Shown in pieces: positions 9,011 through 18,731 of a stretch of 64,000 nucleotides of DNA. Positions within the stretch are counted from its first letter, which is position 1. Each line of letters opens with the position of its first letter. Source of the stretch: Bacteroidaceae bacterium HV4-6-C5C (GTDB taxonomy: Bacteria > Bacteroidota > Bacteroidia > Bacteroidales > Bacteroidaceae). The notes under the pieces are model-generated. The model worked only from the letters and a program-made list of their open reading frames with translations, made no database searches and was not told where the DNA came from. The stretch is from positions 122,686 through 186,685 of the forward strand of contig VOIU01000007.1 of NCBI GenBank assembly GCA_007896885.1, read 5' to 3'. The position numbers and the translations under genes are program-made.

Positions 9011-9775
9011 TCAAGTTTCTTGAGTCAAAAGGCTTTCTAGCTCTTCTGCATTGAGCCGAAGATAAAATTGTCCCCTATAAGCAACCGAAATCGTACCGGT
9101 TTCTTCCGATACAATAATAGCATGAGCGTCCGATATTTGTGAAATACCCATCGCCGCCCGATGCCTCAATCCAAGTTCCTTTGGAATATCCAGATTGTGA
9201 GATACCGGAAGTATACATCCGGCAGCTTTGATACGTCCTTTACTCAGAATGACAGCTCCATCATGTAACGGACTGTTCTTAAAAAAGATATTTTCAATTA
9301 ACCGCTGATTAATATCCGCATTAATAATCTCACCGGTATGAACCACATCATCCAGTGGTACATTATGCTCCATAACAATAAGGGCACCAACCCTTTGCTT
9401 ACCCATGCTGATACAAGCCATCACCACAGGCATAATTTCCTCATGATTTACAGCGTCTTTCTTATTTCCGGTCAGGAACCTTACCAACGCACTGGCATGT
9501 TGATGTGATCCTAAGGTAAGTAAGAATCGACGTATCTCATCCTGAAAAAGAACGATCAAAGCCAATACTCCAACACTTACCAATTTATCAAATATAGAAC
9601 CAAGAAGCCTCATCTCAAGAACTTGGGAAACAACAAGCCATATCACAATGAACACCAAGATGCCGGTGAACACATGAATAGACCCGGAAGCTTTCATAAC
9701 CTTATAAGTGTAGTAAAGGAAGAAAGCAACCAAAAAAATGTCTATAAAATCTTTTATGCCAAATTCAAAAAACAA
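9011..9775 (-). CDS. cdaA: Diadenylate cyclase CdaA
   Basis: Makes cyclic di-AMP from two ATP at the inner membrane; c-di-AMP controls potassium and turgor homeostasis and cell-wall stress. The protein is 254 residues. It has three membrane helices in the first 80 residues, then the DAC domain with the catalytic motifs DGA (residues 172-174) and RHR (204-206). It follows folP by 45 nt on the same strand, so it probably shares that transcript. Identification is secure from the motifs. Confidence 0.96.
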   Translation of the reverse strand: MFFEFGIKDFIDIFLVAFFLYYTYKVMKASGSIHVFTGILVFIVIWLVVSQVLEMRLLGSIFDKLVSVGVLALIVLFQDEIRRFLLTLGSHQHASALVRFLTGNKKDAVNHEEIMPVVMACISMGKQRVGALIVMEHNVPLDDVVHTGEIINADINQRLIENIFFKNSPLHDGAVILSKGRIKAAGCILPVSHNLDIPKELGLRHRAAMGISQISDAHAIIVSEETGTISVAYRGQFYLRLNAEELESLLTQET

Positions 9776-9820
9776 AGCCGAAACTATTTAAATGTTAATA
9801 ATCAAAAGCTCATCCTGTTC

Positions 9821-10687
9821 TCAATCTTCGGGCAATATACTGTTACGCCGCATTGCCTCTACGATTTTTATAGTCTCCACAGCCTCATGTACATCATGAA
9901 CGCGCAATATGTTAGCACCTTTCGTCAAACAGATAGTATCAAGCACTGTTGTACCGTTCAATGCTTCCTGAGGCTTTATGCCAAGAAGTTTATAAATCAT
10001 TGATTTACGCGAGACTCCTACCAACAAGGGTAATTCAAAAACGCTAAAATCCTCCAAATGGGCCAAAAGTTCGTAATTGTGTTCCACCGTTTTGCCAAAG
10101 CCAAAGCCAGGATCGAGTATAATATCTTTCACCCCCAGGTCACGCAATTGCTGGACTTTTTTAGCAAAATAGAGAAATACTTCCTTCAACAGATTATCAT
10201 AATGGGGTTCTTTTTGCATATTCTGGGGAGTACCCTGCATGTGCATCATAATATAAGGGACATTTAGTTCTGCGACAGTCCGAAACATATTCTCATCCAT
10301 TTCACCTGCTGCAATATCATTAATGATAGCCACTCCATATTCTTCCACACACATACGTGCCACATCCGATCTAAAAGTATCAACTGATACAATAGCATCC
10401 GGATGGCTCTTGCGAAGCACAGACAAGCCTTTACGCAACCGTTCCATTTCTTCCCGTGGAGTTATATGATCAGCATTAGGGCGTGATGAATAAGCACCTA
10501 TATCTATGATAGTAGCGCCTTCATTCAAAATACTGTCTATTCGGCTTGCAATATGAGACTCGTCCTGCATGCGGCTCTCAACATAGAAAGAATCCGGCGT
10601 CACATTCAGAATGCCCATTACGCATGGGGTGGAAAGATCAAGCAATGAACCATTGACATTGATATATTTGGCAGAAAGCTTCTCCAT
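9821..10687 (-). CDS. folP: Dihydropteroate synthase
   Basis: Condenses p-aminobenzoate with dihydropterin pyrophosphate in folate synthesis and is the target of sulfonamides. Its 288 residues show the family motifs MGILNVTPDSFYVESR (about residues 24-39), the middle DIGAYSSRPNA, the pterin-binding DPGFGFGKT and the late GVSRKSMI. First gene of the folP-cdaA pair, with a clear -7 element 25 nt upstream of the start. Confidence 0.97.
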   Translation of the reverse strand: MEKLSAKYINVNGSLLDLSTPCVMGILNVTPDSFYVESRMQDESHIASRIDSILNEGATIIDIGAYSSRPNADHITPREEMERLRKGLSVLRKSHPDAIVSVDTFRSDVARMCVEEYGVAIINDIAAGEMDENMFRTVAELNVPYIMMHMQGTPQNMQKEPHYDNLLKEVFLYFAKKVQQLRDLGVKDIILDPGFGFGKTVEHNYELLAHLEDFSVFELPLLVGVSRKSMIYKLLGIKPQEALNGTTVLDTICLTKGANILRVHDVHEAVETIKIVEAMRRNSILPED

Positions 10688-10711
10688 GAATAGTTTGTTT
10701 CACGTTATATA

Positions 10712-10719
10712 TGCAAATG
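10712..10719 (-). promoter_or_regulatory. Putative -7 element of folP-cdaA
   Basis: On the minus strand the bases read TACATTTG, a full match to TAnnTTTG, 25 nt before the folP start. A matching -33 at normal distance is not evident. Confidence 0.5.
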
Positions 10720-10809
10720 TAAACAAAAAGAGAATTCATAAGACACAAAAAACAGGAAAAAGCAAAAAACATTTTTGATCGCATCATACTATCATAGCAT
10801 AGAATACCC

Positions 10810-10817
10810 TATCTTTG
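10810..10817 (+). promoter_or_regulatory. Putative -7 element of murF
   Basis: TATCTTTG followed by C matches the Bacteroides -7 element and lies 43 nt before the murF start. It is the rightward counterpart of the folP element in the divergent gap. Confidence 0.5.
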
Positions 10818-10859
10818 CAATGTTATAGAAAATAAAAGCAACATTGAAAAAAGAGAGTT

Positions 10860-12158
10860 ATGGACATAACTACACTTTATCAGATTTTTTTAGAATGTAC
10901 TGGTGTGACCACCGATAGCCGGAATTGTCCGCAAGGGTCCTTGTTCATTGCACTTAAAGGCGAGAGTTTTAATGGAAATGCTTTTGCTAGCAAAGCTTTG
11001 GAAAGTGGAAGTAAATATGTAGTTGTTGACGAAGCAGAATGTGTACCGGCAAACGATAAACGATTCATACTTGTAGACAATTGTTTGCTCTGTCTGCAAC
11101 AATTGGCCAATTATCACCGTCGGCAAATGGGTACCCGCATCATCGGGATTACAGGAACTAATGGTAAAACCACCACAAAAGAACTTATCTCGGCAGTACT
11201 CTCGCAAACCTATAACATACTATATACAGAAGGAAATCTAAACAACCATATTGGAGTACCTCTTACTCTGCTGCGCCTAAAAGCGGAACACGACCTTGGA
11301 GTAGTTGAAATGGGGGCTAGTCATCCCGGTGACATCAAAGAATTGGTTCATATTGCTGAACCCGATTATGGCATCATCACCAATGTGGGTAAAGCTCACT
11401 TGGAAGGGTTCGGTTCTTTCGAGGGGGTCATCAAGACTAAAGGCGAGCTGTACGATTTCTTACGGGAATGTGGCGATTCAACGATCTTTATTCATTATGA
11501 TAATGAATATCTAAAAGAGATAGCATGGGGATTGAATAAAATTTTCTATGGAATTGAAGATGAATTATATGTCAATGGCCAAGTTACAGATAATTCGCCT
11601 TATCTCACCTTCCAATGGAAAGCAGGAAAAGATGGAGAATATAATGAAGTCAAGACCCGTTTAATCGGTGAATATAACTTCCCCAATGCACTTGCAGCTG
11701 TAACCATAGGCCGTTTCTTTGGTGTGGATACTCACAAAATCAACACGGCATTACAGGAATACACTCCTCATAATAATCGTTCAGAGCTTAAACAAACAGC
11801 AGATAACACATTAATTATCGATGCCTACAATGCAAATCCCACCAGTATGATGGCTTCCATCGGCAACTTTCATAATATGAAAAGCCCGAATAAAATGCTA
11901 GTATTGGGTGACATGAGAGAATTAGGCAAAGACGGCCCAGAGGAGCATCAAAAGATCGTGGATTATCTCGAAGAGTGCAAGTTTGAAGACGTTGTTCTGG
12001 TAGGCGAGCTGTTTGCCGCAACACGTAATCATTACCGGATATACCCCGATGTCAAGTCGCTCATAACAGATATAGAAAAAACAAAGCCTCAAGGAAAAAC
12101 AATCTTAATCAAGGGTTCCAACGGTATTAAGCTAAATACACTTGTCAGTTACTTATAA
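10860..12158 (+). CDS. murF: UDP-MurNAc-tripeptide--D-Ala-D-Ala ligase
   Basis: Adds the D-Ala-D-Ala dipeptide to the peptidoglycan precursor in the cytoplasm. The 432 residues show the Mur-ligase order. An N-terminal substrate-binding domain has TTDSR at residues 17-21, then comes the ATP-binding loop GITGTNGKTTTKE (about 96-108), the middle EMGASHPGDIKEL, and a C-terminal domain with DAYNANPTSM and LGDMRELG. Length and motifs are normal. Confidence 0.96.
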   Translation: MDITTLYQIFLECTGVTTDSRNCPQGSLFIALKGESFNGNAFASKALESGSKYVVVDEAECVPANDKRFILVDNCLLCLQQLANYHRRQMGTRIIGITGTNGKTTTKELISAVLSQTYNILYTEGNLNNHIGVPLTLLRLKAEHDLGVVEMGASHPGDIKELVHIAEPDYGIITNVGKAHLEGFGSFEGVIKTKGELYDFLRECGDSTIFIHYDNEYLKEIAWGLNKIFYGIEDELYVNGQVTDNSPYLTFQWKAGKDGEYNEVKTRLIGEYNFPNALAAVTIGRFFGVDTHKINTALQEYTPHNNRSELKQTADNTLIIDAYNANPTSMMASIGNFHNMKSPNKMLVLGDMRELGKDGPEEHQKIVDYLEECKFEDVVLVGELFAATRNHYRIYPDVKSLITDIEKTKPQGKTILIKGSNGIKLNTLVSYL

Positions 12159-12172
12159 GCTTTTTCGTCTGT

Positions 12173-12580
12173 TTAGTTCTTTCGTTTGAGCATACGCGGC
12201 CGAAGTAGAAAGTGTGCAATTAAAGAAGCGATAACAGCCCCTGTAGAATTTGCTGCAAAATCCAGCCAATCACCACTTCTATAGGTAGTGCAATACTGCT
12301 GAAGAAGCTCTACCGTCCCACTAAATAGAATCGGGCAAAGTAGTGCGCCTACCCATGCATGCCAAATGGGAGTATCGGCGTATTTATGAGCACGTAGAAA
12401 TTCAAGCCAAAGCATTCCGGACATGCCCAAGTACATACAAACATGTACGACTTTGTCAAAATCAGGAATTTTATCTAAATCGGTCGAAGGCGGTTTAAAG
12501 AAAGATAAATATATCACCGCTAAAATAATAAGCAATGATACCGGATATTTTTTTATAAAGTAAAACATCGTCATAAACAT
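12173..12580 (-). CDS. VanZ-like family membrane protein
   Basis: 135-residue inner-membrane protein with about four helices. The family pattern is KVVHVCMYLGMSGMLWLEF in the first half and a later FSGTVELLQQYCTTYRSGDWLDFAANSTGAVI, where the acidic and aromatic residues of VanZ-like domains are conserved. VanZ in the vancomycin cluster gives low-level teicoplanin resistance; for chromosomal relatives the function is not established. It converges with murF across only 14 nt. Confidence 0.85.
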   Translation of the reverse strand: MFMTMFYFIKKYPVSLLIILAVIYLSFFKPPSTDLDKIPDFDKVVHVCMYLGMSGMLWLEFLRAHKYADTPIWHAWVGALLCPILFSGTVELLQQYCTTYRSGDWLDFAANSTGAVIASLIAHFLLRPRMLKRKN

Positions 12581-12593
12581 TATGATTGACGCA

Positions 12594-12601
12594 CAAATAT
12601 A
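12594..12601 (-). promoter_or_regulatory. Putative -7 element of the VanZ-like gene
   Basis: Minus-strand TATATTTG matches TAnnTTTG and lies 14 nt before the start codon. The rightward element for the next gene begins 13 nt away, so the two promoters are divergent and nearly overlapping. Confidence 0.45.
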
Positions 12602-12613
12602 GACAAGTTTTCC

Positions 12614-12621
12614 TACATTTG
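12614..12621 (+). promoter_or_regulatory. Putative -7 element of the helix-hairpin-helix gene
   Basis: TACATTTG followed by C matches the -7 consensus, 48 nt before the ATG at 12670. No clear -33 is seen. Confidence 0.45.
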
Positions 12622-12669
12622 CACTTCTTTAGTCAGTAAATAAAATGCAAAAAATCCGACTAAAGAAAT

Positions 12670-13596
12670 ATGCTTAGTTTTTTTAAATCTATCACATTCT
12701 TCACTCGATCTCAAAAACGTGGAATAATAATTTTACTCATTCTTATTGGGGTAGTACTTTGCTCGGAATATATTATTCCGGAATTACTAAAAAAAGATAC
12801 TTCTGAGAAAGAACAACTCGAGCAGACCAAAGCCGAAAAAGAGTGCGAAAAGTTTCTATCTTCATTAGAAAGAGACACCAAACATCATAAGTCTTATTAT
12901 TACTCTTATGGAATTTACACGAAAAAGCCTCTTCCAATTCTAGTACCATTCGATCCGAATACAGCAACAGAATCGGTTCTGTGCCGCCTCGGACTTCCCG
13001 AATGGATGGTGAAAAACATCTTGAAATATCGTGCAAAAGGTGGTCGTTTTCACAAAGCAAGTGACTTTAAAAGAGTATACGGACTAACTGCTGATGAATA
13101 TAGTAGACTTCTACCCTACATCAACATAAAACAAGATACTGTACACAAAGCGACTCAATTATATAAGCCTCGAATAGAGAAAATAAAAGAATTTAAATAT
13201 TCATTGGGAACAACCGTTAACCTGAACCTTGCCGATACTACCGAACTAAAGAAAATACCCGGCATAGGCAGTGGTATAGCTAGGTTAATAGTGAATTACC
13301 GGCAACGCTTAGGAGGTTTCTACCAAATAGAGCAATTGGATGAAATACACCTTCAAAGTCGACTGCTGCGGAATTGGTTTACTATCCACCCCGAAAGTAT
13401 ACGACGAATAAACGTAAACCAAGCGAGCATCGGCCGATTGAATGCCCACCCATATATCAATTTCTATCAAGCAAAAGCGATAGTGGAATATCGCCGGAAG
13501 AAAGGTAAAATAACCAGTTTAAAACCCTTTATCTTATACGAAGAATTCACAGATAATGATTTCAAACGAATCACTCCCTATGTCTGCTTTGAATAA
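12670..13596 (+). CDS. Helix-hairpin-helix (ComEA-like) protein
   Basis: 308-residue protein with one N-terminal membrane helix (about residues 18-36) and repeated helix-hairpin-helix units. The clearest are FDPNTATESVLCRLGLPEWMVKNILKYRAKGGRF and VNLNLADTTELKKIPGIGSGIARLIVNYRQRLGGFY, with a third degenerate unit INVNQASIGRLNAHPYINFYQAKAIVEYRRKKG. The layout resembles membrane-anchored ComEA, which binds incoming DNA in natural transformation. Three tandem units are more than the single ComEA repeat pair. Whether it serves DNA uptake in this organism is unknown. Confidence 0.85.
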   Translation: MLSFFKSITFFTRSQKRGIIILLILIGVVLCSEYIIPELLKKDTSEKEQLEQTKAEKECEKFLSSLERDTKHHKSYYYSYGIYTKKPLPILVPFDPNTATESVLCRLGLPEWMVKNILKYRAKGGRFHKASDFKRVYGLTADEYSRLLPYINIKQDTVHKATQLYKPRIEKIKEFKYSLGTTVNLNLADTTELKKIPGIGSGIARLIVNYRQRLGGFYQIEQLDEIHLQSRLLRNWFTIHPESIRRINVNQASIGRLNAHPYINFYQAKAIVEYRRKKGKITSLKPFILYEEFTDNDFKRITPYVCFE

Positions 13597-13611
13597 GATG
13601 GCCGACTATAA

Positions 13612-14298
13612 TCAATCTATTAATTCAGAAGGAAGAGAAACAGGCTCCTGAATTTTTCCATCGACAATATGAATTGTCCGATCGGTAGTACCGGCAAGCC
13701 CTTCGTCATGAGTCACAATTACAAACGTTTGCCCAAAGCGCTCGCGTAGTTCGAAAAACAATTGATGAAGCTCTTCCTTATTACGAGAATCCAAGCTGCC
13801 CGATGGTTCGTCGGCTAATACCACAGACGGGTGATTAATAAGTGCACGCGCCACAGCCACTCGCTGTTTCTCACCACCGGATAACTCATTCGGTTTGTGT
13901 GATCCTCTATCCGATAATCCCATAAAATCAAGTAAATCACGAGCCGCAGCATTTGCTTCCCGCTGACCTAGTCCGGCAATAAAAGCAGGAATCATAACAT
14001 TTTCAAGAGCCGTAAATTCAGGCAATAACTGATGGAATTGAAACACGAAACCAATATGCTTATTACGGAATGCAGAAAGTTCTTTTTCTTTCATCTTGTT
14101 GACTACAATCCCATTTATCATAACACTTCCACTGTCAGCCGCATCAAGAGTACCCATAATCTGAAGTAAAGTTGTCTTTCCCGCTCCACTTGGACCTACA
14201 ATACTGACTATTTCGCCTTTCTCAATGCCAAGATCTATACCTTTCAGTACTTGTAGATTACCAAAACTTTTAGTTATACCTTCTAACTGTATCATCAT
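13612..14298 (-). CDS. lolD: ABC transporter ATPase, LolD type
   Basis: 228-residue ATPase with Walker [10 protein letters not shown], the signature [15 protein letters not shown], Walker [13 protein letters not shown] and the switch His in VTHDEGLA. Best match by family is the LolD/MacB group that, with LolC/E, extracts lipoproteins from the inner membrane. No permease gene is next to it, so its membrane partner must lie elsewhere. It sits 28 nt behind the antiporter gene on the same strand. Confidence 0.85.
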   Translation of the reverse strand: MMIQLEGITKSFGNLQVLKGIDLGIEKGEIVSIVGPSGAGKTTLLQIMGTLDAADSGSVMINGIVVNKMKEKELSAFRNKHIGFVFQFHQLLPEFTALENVMIPAFIAGLGQREANAAARDLLDFMGLSDRGSHKPNELSGGEKQRVAVARALINHPSVVLADEPSGSLDSRNKEELHQLFFELRERFGQTFVIVTHDEGLAGTTDRTIHIVDGKIQEPVSLPSELID

Positions 14299-14326
14299 TC
14301 TTTTATCTTAAATTAAGACGTATAAA

Positions 14327-16462
14327 TCAATTCTTTTTAAACCACTTATAAAACCATTTTCCAACTTTCTCATAATGTTGATCTTCATTATTTCCACGAG
14401 GATTAGAAAAAGAAAGCATGTCCTGCGGATCACCCAACTGATCAGGATACAACACAATAAGGCTATTGTTAGAAAAGTATTTACTCAACTGCGCTGGCAG
14501 TTTTTCAAAGGAAGTATCATAAGAAATAGATCCTCGACGCGCACTAATAATCACCAGCAAATGATCATAATTCACTTGTCCCGTCAATAGAAGTAAGTCC
14601 TCCCAATCATCCAAACGAGAAAAGTCCGTCAATGTCTGATTATACTTCTTTTTTATCACCCCCTGAAGTTGGTTCAATGTCTCTTCATTAGCAAAAAAGT
14701 GCACTCGACAACCCAATATATTTCCCATTCGGCAGAAATGTTCTACCCATTTAGAGAAGCCTGATTCATACTCAGCCTTAGGCGGAACAGCAATATTAAT
14801 GCGTCGTATTGTATTGATAGGCATCAGGAACTTAGCTATCATAATCTCACGATGCAAACCCTTTAACAGACTTTCCGCAAGAGTACCAAAAAAGGAATCC
14901 ACAATATTTCCCTTTCGATGCAAGCCGACAATCACATCAGTAACTCCGTTTTCTTTTGCTGTGTGAATAATGCCCGAGGCAATATTCAAATCATACCGGC
15001 TCAACTGCTGCAGAGACACATCAGCTGATGCCGCAATCATTGCAGCTTTCTCCAAATAGCGCTTACCTTGTAACTCCGCTACTTTCGAGCCACTACTATC
15101 ATTCACCACATTCAGTGCCAATAAATCACCTTTCTGCTTAGGATCACGTACCAAAAGAGATAAATTCATCAAATCTTCAATAGTATCAGGATTGGCTATT
15201 GGAATCAATATTTTCTCTTCAGCTTTAGCTGAGCGACTCTCTTCTTCCAGATGCATTTCGCACATCGCTAATTTTCGGGCTGCTTTTTCTGTAATAAACG
15301 AACTAACCACACAAGTGACTAAGATCAGTAATACGATGCCGTTTAATACATCTTCATTAAGTAGACGTTCGCCGTTGGGAAGAATAATGTTATATCCTAC
15401 CAAGACTGCAGCCAATGTTGCAGCAGCCTGCGCATTGCTTAAGCCGAACATCAATTGACGCTCTAAAGCTGACATTCCATATATTTTCTGGGTAAGTAAT
15501 GAAGCAATCCACTTACCAACCAACGCCACAGTAATCATAATTGCCGCAACAGTCAATGCATTACCATGCCCTATAATGACATGTACATTAATTAGCATAC
15601 CTACTCCAATCAAAAAGTAAGGAATAAAAAGAGCATTACCCACAAACTCCAAATGATTCATTAGAGGAGAGACATGAGGAATCAGTCGATTTAAAACCAA
15701 ACCTGCTAAGAAAGCTCCCAATATGCCCTCCATCCCAACAAATTCCATTAGACCAGCGCCTAAAAACACCATTGCTAATACAAAAATGAATTGCATCACA
15801 TTGTCATCATACCTCCGGAAAAACCATCTGCCTATACGTGGAAAGAAAAATACAATAAGCATTCCAAGCAAAATGACCTTTATGACGAGCCAAATCCAAA
15901 ACAATCCGGAAGACTCGCCTTTATACATACCACTCACAACAGCTAGAACTAATAACGTAAGGGTATCAGTCACCGCTGTACCTCCGACAGCAATACTTAC
16001 ACTACGATGTCTTGAAACACCATATCTTATGACAATGGGATATGCCACCAAGGTATGGGAAGCATACATACTCGCCAACAAAATCGATGTCATAATACCA
16101 TATTTCAATAACGCAATATTGGTAACCAAACCTATTGATATGGGAACAATGAAAGCCAATAACCCTAAAACAATAGCTTTAGACTTATTCTCTTTAAAAT
16201 CACCCATATTCATCTCTAGTCCAGCTAAGAACATAATATAGTAAAGGCCCACCCGGCTGAACAACTGAAAGCTACTATCTCGAGCCAATATATTAAAGCC
16301 ATGCTCTCCAACTACAACACCCGCCAATATCATTCCGATAATATGAGGAATTCGAAGCCTATTAAGTAATATCGGTGCGAATAGAATGATAATAAGTACA
16401 AGGAAGAATATCCATGTAGGGTCGGTAATCGGAAGTTTTAAATTAAAGTCAAACCAATCCAT
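14327..16462 (-). CDS. Kef/CPA2-type cation:proton antiporter with universal-stress-like tail
   Basis: 711-residue protein. The first 400 residues form a Na+/H+-exchanger-type membrane domain of about 12 helices. It includes GMEGILGAFLAGLVLNRLIP and the FLAGLEMNMGDFKENK stretch found in CPA2 antiporters. The remaining 300 residues are cytoplasmic and contain two UspA-like halves, beginning near KILIPIANPDTIEDL and INIAVPPKAEYESGF. Such tails probably bind nucleotides and regulate ion exchange. In an organism that makes c-di-AMP (cdaA is in this window) regulation by that nucleotide is possible but not shown. Confidence 0.88.
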   Translation of the reverse strand: MDWFDFNLKLPITDPTWIFFLVLIIILFAPILLNRLRIPHIIGMILAGVVVGEHGFNILARDSSFQLFSRVGLYYIMFLAGLEMNMGDFKENKSKAIVLGLLAFIVPISIGLVTNIALLKYGIMTSILLASMYASHTLVAYPIVIRYGVSRHRSVSIAVGGTAVTDTLTLLVLAVVSGMYKGESSGLFWIWLVIKVILLGMLIVFFFPRIGRWFFRRYDDNVMQFIFVLAMVFLGAGLMEFVGMEGILGAFLAGLVLNRLIPHVSPLMNHLEFVGNALFIPYFLIGVGMLINVHVIIGHGNALTVAAIMITVALVGKWIASLLTQKIYGMSALERQLMFGLSNAQAAATLAAVLVGYNIILPNGERLLNEDVLNGIVLLILVTCVVSSFITEKAARKLAMCEMHLEEESRSAKAEEKILIPIANPDTIEDLMNLSLLVRDPKQKGDLLALNVVNDSSGSKVAELQGKRYLEKAAMIAASADVSLQQLSRYDLNIASGIIHTAKENGVTDVIVGLHRKGNIVDSFFGTLAESLLKGLHREIMIAKFLMPINTIRRINIAVPPKAEYESGFSKWVEHFCRMGNILGCRVHFFANEETLNQLQGVIKKKYNQTLTDFSRLDDWEDLLLLTGQVNYDHLLVIISARRGSISYDTSFEKLPAQLSKYFSNNSLIVLYPDQLGDPQDMLSFSNPRGNNEDQHYEKVGKWFYKWFKKN

Positions 16463-16539
16463 GGGCGCAAGTTTTAGGTTTCAGCTGCAAAATAACTAAA
16501 AAGTTTTCATTCCATACACTGTCATACAGCTATTTGTTA

Positions 16540-16547
16540 TAAATTTG
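16540..16547 (+). promoter_or_regulatory. Putative -7 element of asd
   Basis: TAAATTTG followed by C matches TAnnTTTG. It lies 134 nt before the asd start, which would leave a long 5' leader. Confidence 0.4.
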
Positions 16548-16681
16548 CAGCCTGTGAAGTAACGTTTGAAATAGCAATATCTCCTCAGACTTGTTAAACA
16601 CCAAAAAGAAGTAGTTTTACAAATATTCTGTTTTACCGTATCGTTCGCATTTTTATAAACATATTAAAAACGAAAAGAAAA

Positions 16682-17689
16682 ATGAAAGTAGCAATTGTTG
16701 GAGCAAGCGGAGCCGTGGGACAGGAGTTCCTGCGTGTGCTCGATGAAAGAAATTTCCCGTTGGATGAATTAGTTTTATTCGGTTCTAAACGCAGTGCCGG
16801 AACTAAATATACATTCCGTGGTAAACAGATTGAGGTCAAACTCTTGCAACACAATGATGACTTTAAAGGGGTCGATATCGCCTTCACTTCCGCAGGTGCC
16901 GGTACCTCTAAAGAATTCGCCGATACTATTACCAAATACGGAGCAGTGATGATTGACAACTCAAGCGCTTTCCGTATGGACGATGACATTCCATTGGTAG
17001 TACCTGAAGTGAATGCTGTAGATGCAAAGATCCGCCCAAGAGGTATAATTGCAAACCCTAATTGTACTACAATACAGATGGTTGTAGCCTTGAAAGCTAT
17101 TGAACAGCTATCGCACATTAAGACTGTACATGTTTCCACATACCAAGCAGCAAGTGGAGCAGGCGCAGCAGCAATGGATGAGCTCTATGAGCAATATCGT
17201 CAGATTTTAGCCGGGGAAACCGTAACCGTTGAAAAATTTGCTTATCAGTTGGCATTCAATCTTATCCCCCAAGTCGATGTATTCACTGAAAACGGATACA
17301 CTAAAGAAGAGATGAAGATGTATAACGAAACACGTAAGATTATGCATTCCGATGTAAAGGTGAGTGCAACATGTGTACGTGTTCCCGCATTACGTGCCCA
17401 CTCCGAAAGTGTTTGGATAGAAACAGAGCGTCCGATATCTGTAGAAGAAGCCCGCGAAGCATTTGCCAAAGGCGATGGCCTTATCCTACAAGATAATCCT
17501 GCCGAGAAAGACTATCCTATGCCTTTATTCATAGCAGGCAAAGATCCTGTTTATGTAGGACGCATTCGTAAAGATCTTACCAACCCTAACGGATTAACGT
17601 TTTGGATTGTTGGTGACCAGATAAAGAAAGGGGCTGCCCTCAATGCAGTACAGATTGCTGAATATCTCATTAAAGAAAAAGCACTCTGA
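16682..17689 (+). CDS. asd: Aspartate-semialdehyde dehydrogenase
   Basis: Reduces aspartyl phosphate to aspartate semialdehyde, the branch point to lysine/diaminopimelate, threonine and methionine. Diaminopimelate also feeds the cell wall. The 335 residues show the NADP-binding [10 protein letters not shown] near residue 7, the catalytic Cys128 in NPNCTT, and [12 protein letters not shown] with the active-site His. Normal length. It is followed by a strong hairpin. Confidence 0.97.
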   Translation: MKVAIVGASGAVGQEFLRVLDERNFPLDELVLFGSKRSAGTKYTFRGKQIEVKLLQHNDDFKGVDIAFTSAGAGTSKEFADTITKYGAVMIDNSSAFRMDDDIPLVVPEVNAVDAKIRPRGIIANPNCTTIQMVVALKAIEQLSHIKTVHVSTYQAASGAGAAAMDELYEQYRQILAGETVTVEKFAYQLAFNLIPQVDVFTENGYTKEEMKMYNETRKIMHSDVKVSATCVRVPALRAHSESVWIETERPISVEEAREAFAKGDGLILQDNPAEKDYPMPLFIAGKDPVYVGRIRKDLTNPNGLTFWIVGDQIKKGAALNAVQIAEYLIKEKAL

Positions 17690-17707
17690 TTTTTCTCTCA
17701 TAAAAAC

Positions 17708-17766
17708 TAAGGCTGTTGATAAAAGTATCCTTAATTAAAAGGGCTTTTACAACAGCCTTAATTTTA
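17708..17766 (+). terminator. Rho-independent terminator after asd
   Basis: Perfect 11-base arms TAAGGCTGTTG (17708-17718) and CAACAGCCTTA (17750-17760). The stem continues inward through TAAAAG/CTTTT with one bulged base. A T-rich stretch follows. Confidence 0.75.
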
Positions 17767-17983
17767 GCTATAGAGTATAGATTGTCTTCTACTTTTATTG
17801 GCTAAGTATTACTATTCTTCAAAAAATCAATCTATAAACTTAAAACATGGGATTATACTATAATATCATCAATGCTTAAAAGGATAAAATTACAATATAA
17901 ATCTCTAAACTCCTTAAAATTGGAACAAAGCTAAATTTTGCCTATAAAATATCTCAAGCGTTCATTTGGTTAGGCGTATATTA

Positions 17984-18631
17984 TTATAGAGAATCTGCAT
18001 AGCTACATAATTTGGAAATTGATTCTAGATTATTGAAATCTAAACGATTCTCTTTTATAAATCGATCAAGTTGATCTTTGCTATTGGGGTATAATTTGAA
18101 AAATTGTTTGAAAGTACTAAAAGACTTTCTTTTCCCTCCTCGCTCAATCCAGTATATGTTGTATCGCCTACCGAGTATGAGCTTCTCCGGATCCAATACA
18201 TACCGATCCCCCTGAGAGCCATAAACCCCACCATACGTTCTTATTGAAGTTGTTTCTGTGGTCTGCCCATATCCCCCTTTTGAAGCCTCTTTCCGAAGGC
18301 TTCCTGCATACTGTACATATAATATTGGATTTGTAGAAATAATTTCCAATCCCTTATCCTTTTCTATGTAAAACAAACGATTACCAAACTTTATAGCACT
18401 TATATCTTGTGAATTAGATAGTACTTTCACCTCACTATCAGTGGAATTAATAAAGTAGAACTTACTCATAAGTAAATTATAGTTCATCTTCTCATGATAT
18501 TGTGTACCATCTTTAAAAAAAACTATGGCATCTTGGAAAACATCGAATAGATAAGGTGAATCATTAACGATTTGAGCATTTGCCATATATGCATAAAATA
18601 GTAAATAGAATATAATCCGTCTTTTTTTCAT
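17984..18631 (-). CDS. Secreted protein of unknown function
   Basis: 215 residues beginning with a signal peptide (MKKRRIIFYLLFYAYMANAQ). The mature part has a repeated pattern of short beta-like stretches (FFKDGTQYHEKMNYNLLMSKFYFIN). It also has a glycine-rich linker, then RRYNIYWIERGGKRKSFSTFKQFFKLYPNSKDQLDRFI. This last part looks like a common Bacteroidales periplasmic domain of unknown role. It lies behind a hairpin that follows the SusD gene, so it is probably expressed separately or by read-through. I do not recognise a function. Confidence 0.7.
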   Translation of the reverse strand: MKKRRIIFYLLFYAYMANAQIVNDSPYLFDVFQDAIVFFKDGTQYHEKMNYNLLMSKFYFINSTDSEVKVLSNSQDISAIKFGNRLFYIEKDKGLEIISTNPILYVQYAGSLRKEASKGGYGQTTETTSIRTYGGVYGSQGDRYVLDPEKLILGRRYNIYWIERGGKRKSFSTFKQFFKLYPNSKDQLDRFIKENRLDFNNLESISKLCSYADSL

Positions 18632-18661
18632 GTTCTTTTAATATATTTAGTGAAAAGAGAA

Positions 18662-18706
18662 AGCACTCATTCTCCATATGCAAAAGCTATAGAATAAATG
18701 AGTGCT
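18662..18706 (-). terminator. Hairpin after the SusD gene
   Basis: Perfect 10-base arms AGCACTCATT (18662-18671) and AATGAGTGCT (18697-18706) with a 25-nt loop. On the minus strand the stem is followed by a T/C-rich run. It fits a terminator for the leftward SusC/SusD transcript. Confidence 0.6.
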
Positions 18707-18731
18707 AAAATCCGAAATATACTTAGTTCGC

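Noticed and set aside
17926..17933. Leftward -7-like TAGCTTTG between asd and the secreted-protein gene
   Set aside because: It points toward the asd terminator with no gene to serve; no -33. A small RNA is possible but unsupported.
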